Assembly: GCF_005519465.1 (NCBI RefSeq)
Contig: NZ_CP027859.1
Coordinates: 558,001 to 622,000 of the forward strand
Direction of reading: 5' to 3'
Origin: Streptomyces clavuligerus
GTDB taxonomy: Bacteria; Actinomycetota; Actinomycetes; Streptomycetales; Streptomycetaceae
Length of the DNA: 64,000 nt
The position numbers were made by a program, and so were the translations under genes. Below, in pieces: positions 8,501-16,700 of this stretch. The notes under the pieces were generated by a model that saw only the letters and a list, made by a program, of their open reading frames with translations, made no database searches and was not told the DNA's origin. Position 1 is the stretch's first letter. The number at the start of each line of letters is the position of its first letter.

Positions 8501-9278
8501 GACCGTGCGGGACCTCGTCACGGGTGTCTCCCGGTCGGCTCCCGCGCCGCCCTCGTTCGACGGAGGTCTCTCGGTCGGCGCCGGTGGCACGGAGATCAGG
8601 GCGTCCCGCTCCGGCCCCGGCCACAAGTCGGTGGACCGGCTGCGGCTGCCGGAACGCGGCGGGTCCGGCTCGCGGGGGTGGTCCACCCTGCTCGCCGGGG
8701 TGCACGGGCCGGTACTCGGCACCACCCCGGAGGACGCCGTCCTCACCGGGCGGCGCACGCTGATCGAGCCGCGGACGGGGCGGGCCCGTACCGTCCTGCC
8801 CGGGGCGGGGCACGCCCACGCGGTGGCCTTCGGCCCGGACGGCGCCCACACGGCGCTGACCGGCGCCGACGGCCGGGTCACCCTGTGGCGTTCCGGCGGC
8901 CGGGCCCCGCTGGCGGAGCTGGCTCCGGCCGACCCGGCGGCAGCGTTCCGGGGCCGGCCGCCCGCCCCGGCCTTCTCACCGGACAGCCGGTGGGTCGCCC
9001 TGGCGGACACGGCCGGCCGGATCACCGTCCGGGACACCGCCGCGCCGCGCTCGCCCGGCCTCGTCGTCACCACCGGCCGGGCCCCGGTGCTGGCGCTGGC
9101 GTTCTCCCCGGACGGCGGCGAACTGCGGGTGACCACGGCCCACTCGGTCCACCGGGCGCACTCGCTGGACCCCGCGCGCGCCGCGGCGGTGGTCTGCGCG
9201 CGGTCCGGCGGCGGGCTCGGCGAGGAGGAGTGGCGGACCCATCTGCCGCATCTGCCCCACCGGAAGACCTGCCCCTGA
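5541..9278 (+). CDS. STAND NTPase (nSTAND1) with HTH domain and WD40 propellers
   Basis: A 1245-residue multidomain protein. Residues about 8-75 resemble an XRE-like helix-turn-helix (RRAAGSPTYRAMAEDTPYS, then a conserved C-terminal helix). An nSTAND1 NTPase follows, starting PYPGLARYGTEDRAHFFGRE, with Walker A GASGSGKSS near residue 138 and Walker B LLLVDQFEEVF near residue 190. A membrane helix lies near residues 522-545. From about residue 610 to the end there are many WD40-type repeats (WDxxTGRR, FSPDGRH, LWD), enough for two propellers. GTG 5541 has GGGAGG 14 nt upstream; ATG 5439 is an in-frame alternative with a poorly spaced site. Such proteins act as NTP-driven signalling or defence switches; the ligand here is unknown. 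Confidence 0.85.
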   Translation: MGRREKPLDPAAGPVEAFAHELRALRRAAGSPTYRAMAEDTPYSAPTLSGAASGERLPSLPVTLAFVRACGGDEAAWTERRLKAAADGSATTPDDGTGAPYPGLARYGTEDRAHFFGREELVADLLELTRHHPVAALVGASGSGKSSLLRAGLVPAVQEDPATDAAVIRILTPGPAPFRTHQALLTPGALLLVDQFEEVFTLCRDPAERDAFIGLLTGPGRRAVLAVRADFSGRCAEHPALAAALREAALLVGPMTPEQLRAAVVGPATAERLIVERELTARIVADAAGEPGGLPLLSHALLETWRRRRGRTLTAEAYEAIGGMRGAVAHTAEEVFTALGPHERQAARALLLRLISPGDATEDTRRSAARAELPPGPAAGHVLERLVRARLLTVDDGTVDLAHEALIRGWPRLRGWIERDRDRLRLHRRLIDAARTWDRLGRDEGALYRGAQLAAAREAFAPFPDGTAEDRAHPGSTRRTLPVDGGPDGAAIPLTDGERDFLTASLRADDDRLRAAQRAARRLRLLTAALSALLCLTAVAGLVIQRQNTVAERRAVESEARRIAETARSVRASDPRTALRLGLAAWRLAELPETRRALFEAADQPLTDRFDLPEIPADLEPHENDDNSSWPVLSADGRTVSVVGPDRVARWDAATRARLPDLPGLGAAADRMLAIDPDARRVAYGNRDGVRIWDTAAGRPTGGPFGPRGSHQEGWFGPGGRLYVSYRPGAGLTLWDTRTGRRLLAVPGKQTPVRLVTLSADDGLLAFCPSGGRLQLWDTGSGRRLATPGASGICAAESLVPAPDGRSFAVSTEGGVRVWDARTGRTLHRIPARGSATTAFGSDGTLLATLDSAGVGLWRLTTGAPPRPLLRVPRGAMNLAELRIDPDTGALRSLEYQPSLTLWTFAYDRAAAQGPGAAPLGRAAYSPDGTRLVTHRAGAYRVRDAADGRVLAVLPGPGGAVGCGECVPMAFSPDGRHFGYADASGRLTVRDLVTGVSRSAPAPPSFDGGLSVGAGGTEIRASRSGPGHKSVDRLRLPERGGSGSRGWSTLLAGVHGPVLGTTPEDAVLTGRRTLIEPRTGRARTVLPGAGHAHAVAFGPDGAHTALTGADGRVTLWRSGGRAPLAELAPADPAAAFRGRPPAPAFSPDSRWVALADTAGRITVRDTAAPRSPGLVVTTGRAPVLALAFSPDGGELRVTTAHSVHRAHSLDPARAAAVVCARSGGGLGEEEWRTHLPHLPHRKTCP

Positions 9279-9663
9279 CCTGCCGTCCGATCAGCCGGTC
9301 CGGGGAGGCCCGGAGCCGGGTCACGAGGGCGTACCAGGGCGCAGAAGGGCACACCCCACAGCACGGACCGGCCCGCCGAATGGTTCACAGGGGCAAATAA
9401 TCCTTGGCGCGGGCCGCCCGCGCGGCCCGGAAGCGCAGGTGGCGGCGGTGGGGGCGGGAACACCTCGCACGCCCTCCCGGGAGCGGGGGTTGCCGTGCGG
9501 CCCCGCGGTCTCCTAGCTTTCCCCGGTACGGGGCTCTCCCGCACCGGGACCCCGCCCACAGGACGCGGCGAGCGGGACGGCACAGGACACGGGCGGCGGG
9601 GACGCGAGCCGCCGCCGCACGACCCCGCGCCGCCGGTACCCATGACGCACACGAGGGAGCGCG
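9279..9663. other. Intergenic region before the CYP105 operon
   Basis: 385 bp without a supportable gene. It holds one hairpin at 9410-9429 (cgggccg / cggcccg, 6-nt loop), plausible as a terminator for the STAND gene, and the leader of the P450 gene. I see no convincing promoter or operator. Confidence 0.5.
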
Positions 9664-10884
9664 ATGGTGGACACCGCCCCGCCGGGCCCGTCCGACGCAC
9701 CGTCCTACCCGCAGCCGAGGCCCTGCCCCTATCAACCGCCGCCCGCCTACGAGCGTCTGGGCGCGCAGGCGCCGCTGTCCCGGGTCACCCTCTTCGACGG
9801 CCGCGCCGTCTGGTTCGTCACCGGCTATCCCGAGGCGCGTCAGCTCCTCGCGGACCCACGGATATCCGCCGACCGTGAACGCCCGGAGTTCCCGATCACC
9901 GCGCCCCGTCTGCGGGCCGAGGTCTCCCGGCGGTTCATCCTCCTCAGCATGGACGCGCCCGTCCACGGCGAGTACCGGCGGCTGCTCAACCCGGACTTCA
10001 GCCGCAAACGGATCGCGAGCCTGCGGCCTGTCGTCCAGTCCGTCGTGGACGACCATCTGGACCGGATGCTGGAGCAGGGGCCGCCCGCCGACCTCCTGCG
10101 CGACTTCGCGCTGCCCGTGCCGTCCCGGGTGATCTCCGAACTGCTGGGGCTGCCCCCGGAGGACACGGAGCTCTTCCAGCGGCTCTCCGGCCGGCTGCTG
10201 CGGGCCGGCAGCGCCGACGACGCCCAGGAGGCCGCCCGCGAACTCGGCGACTACCTCGGCGCCCTGACCGCCCGGCCGCCCGAAGGGCCCGGTCCCGGGC
10301 TGATCGCCCGGCTCGCCCATGACGAGGTCGCCACGGGGCGGCTCAGCCACGCCGACCTGGTACGGATCGCCCTCGTCATCCTGCTCGCCGGGCACGAGAC
10401 CACGGCGTCCACCATCACGCTGGGCACCGTCACCCTGCTCGACCACCCCGAGCAGCTCGCCCGTATGCGGTCCGATCCGGCCACCGTGCCGGGGGCGGTG
10501 GAGGAGATCCTGCGCTGTGTCGCGGTCACCGATCTCGCGGGGGTGAGGGTCGCCACCGCCGACATCCCGGTCGCCGGGCAGATCATTCGCGCCGGTGAAG
10601 GCGTTCTGCTGTCCAGCACGATGGCCAACCGGGACCGGCGCGTCCACACAGACCCGGACACCTTCGACATCGACCGCACCGGACGCCACCATCTGTCCTT
10701 CGGCTACGGCATCCACCAGTGCCTCGGCCAGAGCCTGGCCCGGATGGAGCTGGAGATCGCGTTCTCGGCCCTCTTCACCCGTATCCCCACCCTGCGGCTG
10801 GCCGTTCCCGTCGACCGGCTGCCCACCAGGCCGCCGAGCAGCGGCGCCATCCAGGGTTTCGACGAGCTGCCGGTGACCTGGTGA
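9664..10884 (+). CDS. Cytochrome P450, CYP105-like
   Basis: A soluble bacterial P450 of 406 residues. Diagnostic parts: I-helix oxygen-binding motif AGHETT at about 242-247, K-helix ExxR (EEILR, from residue 280), and the haem loop FGYGIHQCLG with the thiolate Cys353. The N-terminus (YPQPRPCPYQPP) and the IHQCLGQSLARMEL segment are typical of CYP105, a Streptomyces family of broad-specificity hydroxylases for xenobiotics and antibiotics. ATG 9664 follows GAGGGAGCG. It overlaps the ferredoxin gene by 4 nt (GTGA), so the pair should be translated together. The substrate is unknown; no biosynthetic core gene is immediately adjacent. Confidence 0.92.
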   Translation: MVDTAPPGPSDAPSYPQPRPCPYQPPPAYERLGAQAPLSRVTLFDGRAVWFVTGYPEARQLLADPRISADRERPEFPITAPRLRAEVSRRFILLSMDAPVHGEYRRLLNPDFSRKRIASLRPVVQSVVDDHLDRMLEQGPPADLLRDFALPVPSRVISELLGLPPEDTELFQRLSGRLLRAGSADDAQEAARELGDYLGALTARPPEGPGPGLIARLAHDEVATGRLSHADLVRIALVILLAGHETTASTITLGTVTLLDHPEQLARMRSDPATVPGAVEEILRCVAVTDLAGVRVATADIPVAGQIIRAGEGVLLSSTMANRDRRVHTDPDTFDIDRTGRHHLSFGYGIHQCLGQSLARMELEIAFSALFTRIPTLRLAVPVDRLPTRPPSSGAIQGFDELPVTW

Positions 10885-11111
10885 GCACCACCGGGCCGGA
10901 CGGGGCCCGGGTCACCGCCGACCGGGGAGCCTGCATCGGCGCCGCCCAGTGCGTCTACAGCGCTCCCGCCGTCTTCGACCACGACGACGACGGAGTTGTC
11001 GTCGTGGTCGACCCGCGCCCCGGCCCCCAGGTGTGGGACGCCGTCCGGGAGGCCGTGGACCTCTGTCCCGTTCAGGCGGTCCTGCTGCGTCTCACGGCCG
11101 GGGGGAGCTGA
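10881..11111 (+). CDS. 3Fe-4S ferredoxin, partner of the adjacent P450
   Basis: A 76-residue ferredoxin starting at GTG 10881, inside the P450 stop codon. Cluster ligands appear as CIGAAQC (C-x5-C) and a C-terminal CPVQA. This three-cysteine pattern is that of the 3Fe-4S ferredoxins that feed electrons to CYP105 enzymes (SoyB type). The acidic segment FDHDDDG is also typical of the family. It receives electrons from a ferredoxin reductase, which is not encoded here, and passes them to the P450. Confidence 0.93.
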   Translation: MSTTGPDGARVTADRGACIGAAQCVYSAPAVFDHDDDGVVVVVDPRPGPQVWDAVREAVDLCPVQAVLLRLTAGGS

Positions 11112-11289
11112 TCTCCGCCCTCGCCGGGGGAGTACCGTCCGGGCCCTGCCGCCGATCACACGGTGATCCGTCCTCGCCCCAGGGGGGCTCGGCAGGCCCG
11201 CCCCACCCCCTTCCGAGGGTGCGCGCGGGGCGGTTATCACCGGAACCCGGGACGGAATAGCAGGCGTTCGCAAGCAAGTTGAGAGAACC

Positions 11290-11991
11290 ATGAGCTCAGA
11301 TACCCACCCCGGTACCCAGTCCCAGTCCCTGTCCCCGTCCCAGTCCCCGTCCTCGTTCTCATCCCAGCCGCAGCCGCAGCCCGCCGCCGGCGTCTCCGCC
11401 GGTGCCGGCGCCGAGCGCTCCTTCCTCTTCGTCCTCGGCAGCTCGCGCGCCGACGGCAACACCGAGATCCTGGCCCGTGCCGCCGCCGCGCAACTTCCCG
11501 CCGGTGTACGACAGGAGTGGGTGGATCTGCGGGAGCTGGATCTGCCCGACTTCCAGGACGGCCGGCACGAGAACGGCTCCTGGCCGGTGGGCGAAGCCGA
11601 GCGGAAACTGCGCGAACTGACACTGGCGGCCACCGATGTCGTCCTCGTCACCCCGCTGTACTGGTACACGGTCTCCGCGCAGATGAAGCGCTATCTCGAC
11701 TACTGGTCGGGCTGGGCCCGCGACCGTGAGCTCGGATTCCAGCGGCAGATGGCGGGCCGCACCCTGTGGGGTGTCACCGTCATGGCCGAACGTGAGGAGA
11801 GCATCGCCGACGGGCTCCTCATCACCCTCAACAACTCGGCGGGATATCTCCGGATGCGCTTCGGCGGCGTCCTGCTGGGCAATGGCTCCCGGCCCGGACA
11901 GGTCCGCGACGACGAGCGGGCGGCGGTCCGCGCCAAGACCTTCTTCGCCCAGGAGGCACCGCTCGCGCAGTACCCCGGGACCGGGGAGTAG
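11290..11991 (+). CDS. NADPH-dependent FMN reductase / flavodoxin-fold oxidoreductase
   Basis: A 233-residue protein. Residues 1-45 are a low-complexity Ser/Pro/Gln run made of short repeats (SPSQSPSS, QPQPQP). The flavodoxin-like fold begins with SFLFVLGSSRADGNTEILARA, whose GSSR.xGNT loop binds the FMN phosphate. TPLYWYTVSAQMKRYLDYW is the isoalloxazine-binding and dimer helix of NAD(P)H:FMN/quinone reductases. The gene follows the ferredoxin by 178 nt, so it may be transcribed separately. It could supply reduced flavin or detoxify quinones; a direct link to the P450 is not shown. Confidence 0.85.
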   Translation: MSSDTHPGTQSQSLSPSQSPSSFSSQPQPQPAAGVSAGAGAERSFLFVLGSSRADGNTEILARAAAAQLPAGVRQEWVDLRELDLPDFQDGRHENGSWPVGEAERKLRELTLAATDVVLVTPLYWYTVSAQMKRYLDYWSGWARDRELGFQRQMAGRTLWGVTVMAEREESIADGLLITLNNSAGYLRMRFGGVLLGNGSRPGQVRDDERAAVRAKTFFAQEAPLAQYPGTGE

Positions 11992-12066
11992 TACCGCCGT
12001 GCGGCGCCCGGTCCGGCGCCGCACGGCCCGCGCGAGCGGACGTCGCGCGACCCACGCGAGCCGATG

Positions 12067-12468
12067 TCACACGGGCAGCCGGACATCGATGACGAAGCTG
12101 ATCTCGACGACCTGGCCGGGGAGGGTCAGGTCGGTGACGCCCACGACCGTGGCGGCGGGGCGGTGGTCGCCGAAGTACGCCAGATTGCCCTCCGCCGTCG
12201 CCGCCGCGTTCCGCGGCAGGTCCACCACGTACACGGTCTGCGAGACGACCTGCTTCCGGGTGGCGCCGAAGCGGTCCAGGACCCGGTCCATGTTGGCGTG
12301 GGTCCGCCGGAGCTGGGCGGCGAAGTCGCCCGCGTGGACAAAGTCCCCCGACTCGTCGAAGGAGAGCTGTCCGGAGACATGGATCAGCTCACCGGACCTG
12401 ATCGCCTGTACATAGCCGAAGTCGCTCTCGGCCGGTATGTCAAAGCTGAAGACATCGAGGATGGCCAT
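12067..12468 (-). CDS. RidA family (YjgF/YER057c/UK114) protein
   Basis: A 133-residue RidA-type trimeric protein. The fold is recognisable from AIRSGELIHVSGQLSFD, the helix THANMDRVLDRFGATRKQVV and the last strand VEISFVIDVRL. RidA proteins hydrolyse reactive enamine/imine intermediates. The usual substrate-binding Arg near the C-terminus (xxR(V/I)xxP) would be the one in VIDVRLPV. It is transcribed divergently from the HxlR regulator across about 100 bp, a common arrangement in which HxlR controls its neighbour. The ribosome site is AAAGGGCGGG. Confidence 0.85.
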   Translation of the reverse strand: MAILDVFSFDIPAESDFGYVQAIRSGELIHVSGQLSFDESGDFVHAGDFAAQLRRTHANMDRVLDRFGATRKQVVSQTVYVVDLPRNAAATAEGNLAYFGDHRPAATVVGVTDLTLPGQVVEISFVIDVRLPV

Positions 12469-12498
12469 GGTGCCCGCCCTTTCGATCCGCTCTCTTGT

Positions 12499-12569
12499 GG
12501 TTACTGGGAAACTGTAGGAGAGTGAGGGCTGACCTGGAAGAACGCACTTTTTGGTGACTGAGGAACCTG
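12499..12569. promoter_or_regulatory. Paired direct repeat in the RidA/HxlR divergent promoter
   Basis: Two similar sites, ggttactgggaaactg (12499-12514) and ggtgactgaggaacctg (12553-12569), lie 54 bp apart in the same orientation between the divergent genes. HxlR-type regulators commonly bind such repeats. The second copy abuts the HxlR start codon and includes its ribosome site, which suggests autoregulation. Inferred from position and similarity only. Confidence 0.35.
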
Positions 12570-12953
12570 ATGGTGACCCAACATCTGCTCAAGGATCTGC
12601 CCGAGAACGCCGACCTGAGGCGCGCGGACTCCCTGGCGCGGGAGATCTTCTCGGACGTCGCCAACAAGTGGGCGCTGCTGATCATCGAGGCGCTCGGCGA
12701 GCGCACCCTGCGCTTCAGCGAGCTGCGGAACGAGGTCGAGGGCATCAGCCACAAGATGCTCACGCAGAACCTGCGCATGCTGGAGCGCAATGGCCTGGTC
12801 GACCGGACGGTGTATCCCACCGTGCCGCCGCGGGTCGAGTACACCCTCACCGAACCGGGCCGGGCCCTGCGCGCCGCGGTCGACGTCATCTGCGGCTGGA
12901 CGCATCAGCACCTCGGTCATATCGAGCAGGCCCGTGAACGTTTCGACGTCTGA
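12570..12953 (+). CDS. HxlR-family winged-helix transcriptional regulator
   Basis: A 127-residue regulator with the HxlR core: DVANKWALLIIEALGERTLRF, then the recognition region GISHKMLTQNLRMLERNGLVDR and the wing TVPPRVEYTLTEPGRAL. HxlR members bind DNA as dimers and often respond to reactive electrophiles or redox stress. It faces away from the RidA gene. The last 20 codons and the 32 nt after them (12891-12982) occur again as an incomplete copy at 23188-23277, next to the DUF885 gene, so this locus was once duplicated or split. Confidence 0.9.
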   Translation: MVTQHLLKDLPENADLRRADSLAREIFSDVANKWALLIIEALGERTLRFSELRNEVEGISHKMLTQNLRMLERNGLVDRTVYPTVPPRVEYTLTEPGRALRAAVDVICGWTHQHLGHIEQARERFDV

Positions 12954-13078
12954 CGGCACCTCCTGACGGCACCCGGCGGCACCTTTCCGGTCGCCCCGCC
13001 CGTCCGGACCGTGCCGTTCGGCGGAGCGGGCCGACGCGTTCACGCGCGGCAGGGCGGCGAGGCGCCGGCCCGGCGGTC

Positions 13079-13585
13079 TCACCGGCCGGCGCGGTCCTCC
13101 ACCGGGAGCCGGACCAGGAGCCGCCAGACCGCCTCCCCGGGTCCGGTGGGCACCATGCCCGCGTCGGCCCGGCCGCCGAGCAGCGCGGCCCGATCGCGGA
13201 TCTCCCGCAGGCCGCGGTAGGGGCCGGGGCGCACTCCCTGGTGGCTCCGGAACACCAGATTGTCCATCCGGATCTCCAGTACGCGCAGTCCCGGGCCGAC
13301 CGTGCGCCCGGGGCACGCAATCCGCCGCCACCAGCCGGTCCTCCGGTCGTCCCGCCATCCGTCGCGCAGCCGGATCGCCAGGACCACCGGGGTCGCCCCG
13401 CAGTGGCGCCGGGCGTTCGCCAGCCCTTCGCGGATGATCCGGTACGCCTCCCGCGAGACCGGCCCCGGAACGCCGGAGAGGTCGTCGTCCCCCTCCCGCG
13501 CCACGTCCACGCCGCCGGCCGACACCAGATCCGCCAGCGCCTCCAGCCCCGGGCCCGCGCTGTCGTCCGTCCGGTCCTCGTCCAT
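13079..13585 (-). CDS. Stand-alone HATPase (C-terminal part of a NarL-type histidine kinase)
   Basis: A 168-residue protein with a good ribosome site (AGGAGG, 6 nt before ATG 13585). It resembles the ATP-binding domain of Streptomyces NarL-type sensor kinases: AYRIIREGLANARRH is the N-box helix and GPYRGLREIRDRAALLGG is the region of the G2 box. The usual G1 DNG motif is replaced by EIRMDNLVF. There is no sensor, membrane or phospho-acceptor His domain. It may be a kinase remnant or a stand-alone ATP-binding protein, perhaps an anti-sigma type. It sits between the HxlR gene and a DUF885 remnant, at the left edge of the duplicated junction. Confidence 0.6.
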   Translation of the reverse strand: MDEDRTDDSAGPGLEALADLVSAGGVDVAREGDDDLSGVPGPVSREAYRIIREGLANARRHCGATPVVLAIRLRDGWRDDRRTGWWRRIACPGRTVGPGLRVLEIRMDNLVFRSHQGVRPGPYRGLREIRDRAALLGGRADAGMVPTGPGEAVWRLLVRLPVEDRAGR

Positions 13586-13616
13586 CCGGTCCTCCTGGGG
13601 CGGGGCGGGTCGGCAG

Positions 13617-13711
13617 GCCAGGTCGTCGCGGCCGGGCGAGCCCTGCGAGAGTACCTTCATCTGCCGGGACTTGAGGCCGGACGGGGCACTTCGGCGGCAC
13701 CGCGCGGAGCC
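13617..13711 (-). pseudogene. Remnant of the 3' end of a DUF885 gene
   Basis: This stretch matches the 3' end of the intact DUF885 gene at 23314-25017. By hand count 52 of the first 60 bases are identical (13617-13676 against 23336-23395), with weaker similarity over the next 35. In translation MKVLSQGSPGRDDLA corresponds to MKALSQGSLGLDDLA of the intact protein. The rest of the gene is absent, and the frame runs into the NRPS-like gene region. It marks one end of a duplicated junction around the biosynthetic cluster. Confidence 0.85.
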
Positions 13712-13736
13712 GTGGACCGGGGGCACGGGGCCGCTG

Positions 13737-16700
13737 TCACCCGGTCGTGGTCCGCTCCTCGGCGCGGTGCAGGAAACCGGTCGTTTCGAGGTGGTCCAGA
13801 CAGCGGTCGACGAGGGTGGCGTCCACGGGCGGGCACAGGATGCCGGTCCGGCGCAGGGCCCGGTCGGCGTTGTCGCGCCGGATTCCGCTCAGGTCGTCCA
13901 TCAGGCCGTCCGTACCGGGCGGCGGGGTGAGCATCGGCAGGAACGGGGTGAGCGGGGCGTCAGGGGTCTCGGCGGCCTGCGCGGCCATGGCGGCGAGCCA
14001 CTCCGCGGCGGGCAGTCGGCGGACGGTGTGGCCACGGGCGCGGAGCCGGTCCACGACGAGACGGAAGTCGGCGGGCCGGGGGTTGGCGAGGTGGTAGGTC
14101 CGGCCGTCGGGCGGCTCATGGGTGATCAGGTGGACGAGCGCGTCGGCGGCGTGGTCCACGGGGACCAGATCGAGGGGCAGCCGCGCGTCGGGGGCGGTGC
14201 CGGTGTCGGCGATCGCCTTGATCAGCGCGCTGATCAGCATGTTGGTGGGCCAGACACCGCCGGTGGCGGGCCCTGAGATGTCGTACGGGCGGTATACGGC
14301 GACGGGCAGCCCGCGGGCCGCCGCCCGGCGGAGCAGGCCCTCGGCCACCCACTTGCTCTGCGCGTAGCCCGTACGCAGCCGCTCGGGGTGTTGGGGCGGG
14401 GTGTCCTCGTCGAGAACGGTGCGGCCCGCCGTGGCGTCCCCGCCGAGCGTGTCGACGGTGGAGACGTAGTGGACCGGCTTGGGGCCGTGGGTGGCCGCCA
14501 GCAGCAGCACGGTGCGGGTGCCGGTGACGTTCGCGGGGCGCAGCGCCGTGTAGGGGTAGGCGAAGTTCACCTGTGCGGCGTTGTGGACGACGGTGTCGAC
14601 GGTGCGGGCCAGGGTGTCGAAGGCGCCCGGGGACAGGCCGAACCCGGGGGCGGTGAGATCGCCGGGGACGGCGACGACACGCTGCCAGGTGCTGTCGGGG
14701 GTGAGGCCGTGGCGCCGGGCGCCCGTTTCGAGACGGCGCTCGGCGTGTGCGGTGTCGTCGGCGCGGACGAGGCAGTGGACGGTGGCGGTCGTGCGGCGCA
14801 GCAGACGGTGCAGGAGGTGGGTGCCGAGGAAGCCGGTGGCACCGGTGAGCAGGATGTGGGCGGGGGGAGCCGTGCGGGTGGAGGTACGGGTGGTGATGCG
14901 CGGCTCGGGCCCGAGCCGGGTCTCCGCGGTGAAGTCGACGGTTTCGCCGTCCGGGGCGCTGTCGGCGGCGAGGGCGTCGACGGCGCGGGCGAAGTCCCGC
15001 ACAGTGGGCCCGGCGAGCAGCAGGGTGAGCAGGGCGGTGGTGTGGGTGGCGGGCATGGCCAGCCGGTTCCGGACGGCGGCGACGGCGCGTACCGCGAGGA
15101 GGGAGCCGCCGCCGAGGGCGAAGAAGTCGTCGTCCCTCCCGGCGTCGGGGACGGCGAGCAGATCGCCCCATGCCTCGGCCACCAGGCGTTCGGTCTTCGT
15201 GGCGGGGGGCGGGCCCGCCGGTCGGGTGCGGGAGTCGGGCAGTTGCCGGCGGTCCACCTTGCCGTTGGAGTTGTGCGGCAGTTCGTCGACGACGTGGATG
15301 GTGGCGGGAACCATGAAGGGTGGCAGGCGGTCCGCCAGGAAGGAGCGCAGCCCACGGGCGAGGGCGCTCCGCCCGGCGGCGCCGGGGGTGCCGCCGCGAT
15401 CGGCACGGACGCCGTCGGCGGAGGTCGCGTCGGCGGAGGTCGCGTCGGCGGAGGCGGCTTCGGCCGGAGCGGCTTCCGTGGAAGCGGCTTGCGTGGAGGC
15501 GGTTTCGGCAGCGGCGCTCGCGCGGCGGCGGACGTCGGCCGAGGGGACGGCCCAGGCGATGAGCTGACGACGTCCGGCGGGGGTGGTGCGGACATCGGCG
15601 ACGGCGGCGCTGAGCTGGGGGTGGGCGGCGAGGGCGCTTTCGACCTCGGCGAGTTCGACGCGGTAGCCGTTGATCTTGACCTGCCGGTCGATACGGCCGA
15701 GGAAGTCCAGGACACCGCCGGCGTCGCGGCGGACCCGGTCGCCGGTGCGGTACAGGCGGGTGCCGTCCGCGCCGGTGCGGAAGGTCTCCCGGGTCCGTTC
15801 GGGGTCGCCGTGGTAGCCGAGGGCGAGCCCGTCGCCGCCGACCCACAGTTCGCCCGGTTCGCCGTCCGCGGCGGGGGTGCCGTCGGGGCGCAGGACATGG
15901 GCGGTGGAGTTGGCGGCCGGGAGCCCGATGGGGACGGTCTGCTCCTCGTCGCCGAGTCCGGTGATCTCGTGCGCCGTGCAGAAGATCCCGTTCTCGGTGG
16001 GGCCGTAGGCGTTGATCAACCGCCGGGGCGGGCCGTGGCGCAGGACGGCGCGGACGGCGGTGGGGTTGACCACGTCGGCGGTGACGTACAGCTGGGTCAG
16101 GGAGGCGAACATCCCGGGGTCGTGGGAGGCGGCCTCGTGGAAGACCCCGGCGCTGAGCACCATGACCGTGGCCCGCTCGGTGCGGATGCGGCGGGCGAGC
16201 GCGGCGGGCGAGAGGAGGGTGTGCCGGTCGACGAGGACGAGGCGGGCACCGTTGAGGAGGGCGCCGTAGATCTCGAAACAGGAGACGTCGAAGGCGAGGC
16301 TGCTCGTGGCCAGCCAGGTGTCGCCGGGGCCCGCTTGCAGCAGGGGGGTGTCGAGGACCAGGCGGGTGGGGGCACGGTGCGGGACGGCGACGGCCTTGGG
16401 GCGACCGGTGGTACCGGAGGTGAACATGATGTACGCGGGGTCGGCCGCCGAGGGTTCCTCGACGGCGGCGGGCGGTCGCCCGGCGCCCTCGGTGACACGC
16501 GGCATGGGCACCCTGACGCCGATGGCCAGGTCGGGCAGGCGTGGATCGTCCACGGCGGCGCGCAGGCCGACCTGTTCGGCCATCCCCGCCAGACGGGCCT
16601 CGGGGTGGATGGGGTCGAGCGGTACCTGGACGCCGCCCGCCTTCAATACGCCCAGCAGGGCGGCGACGGCCTCGGCGCGGGGTTGCGCGACCACACCGAC

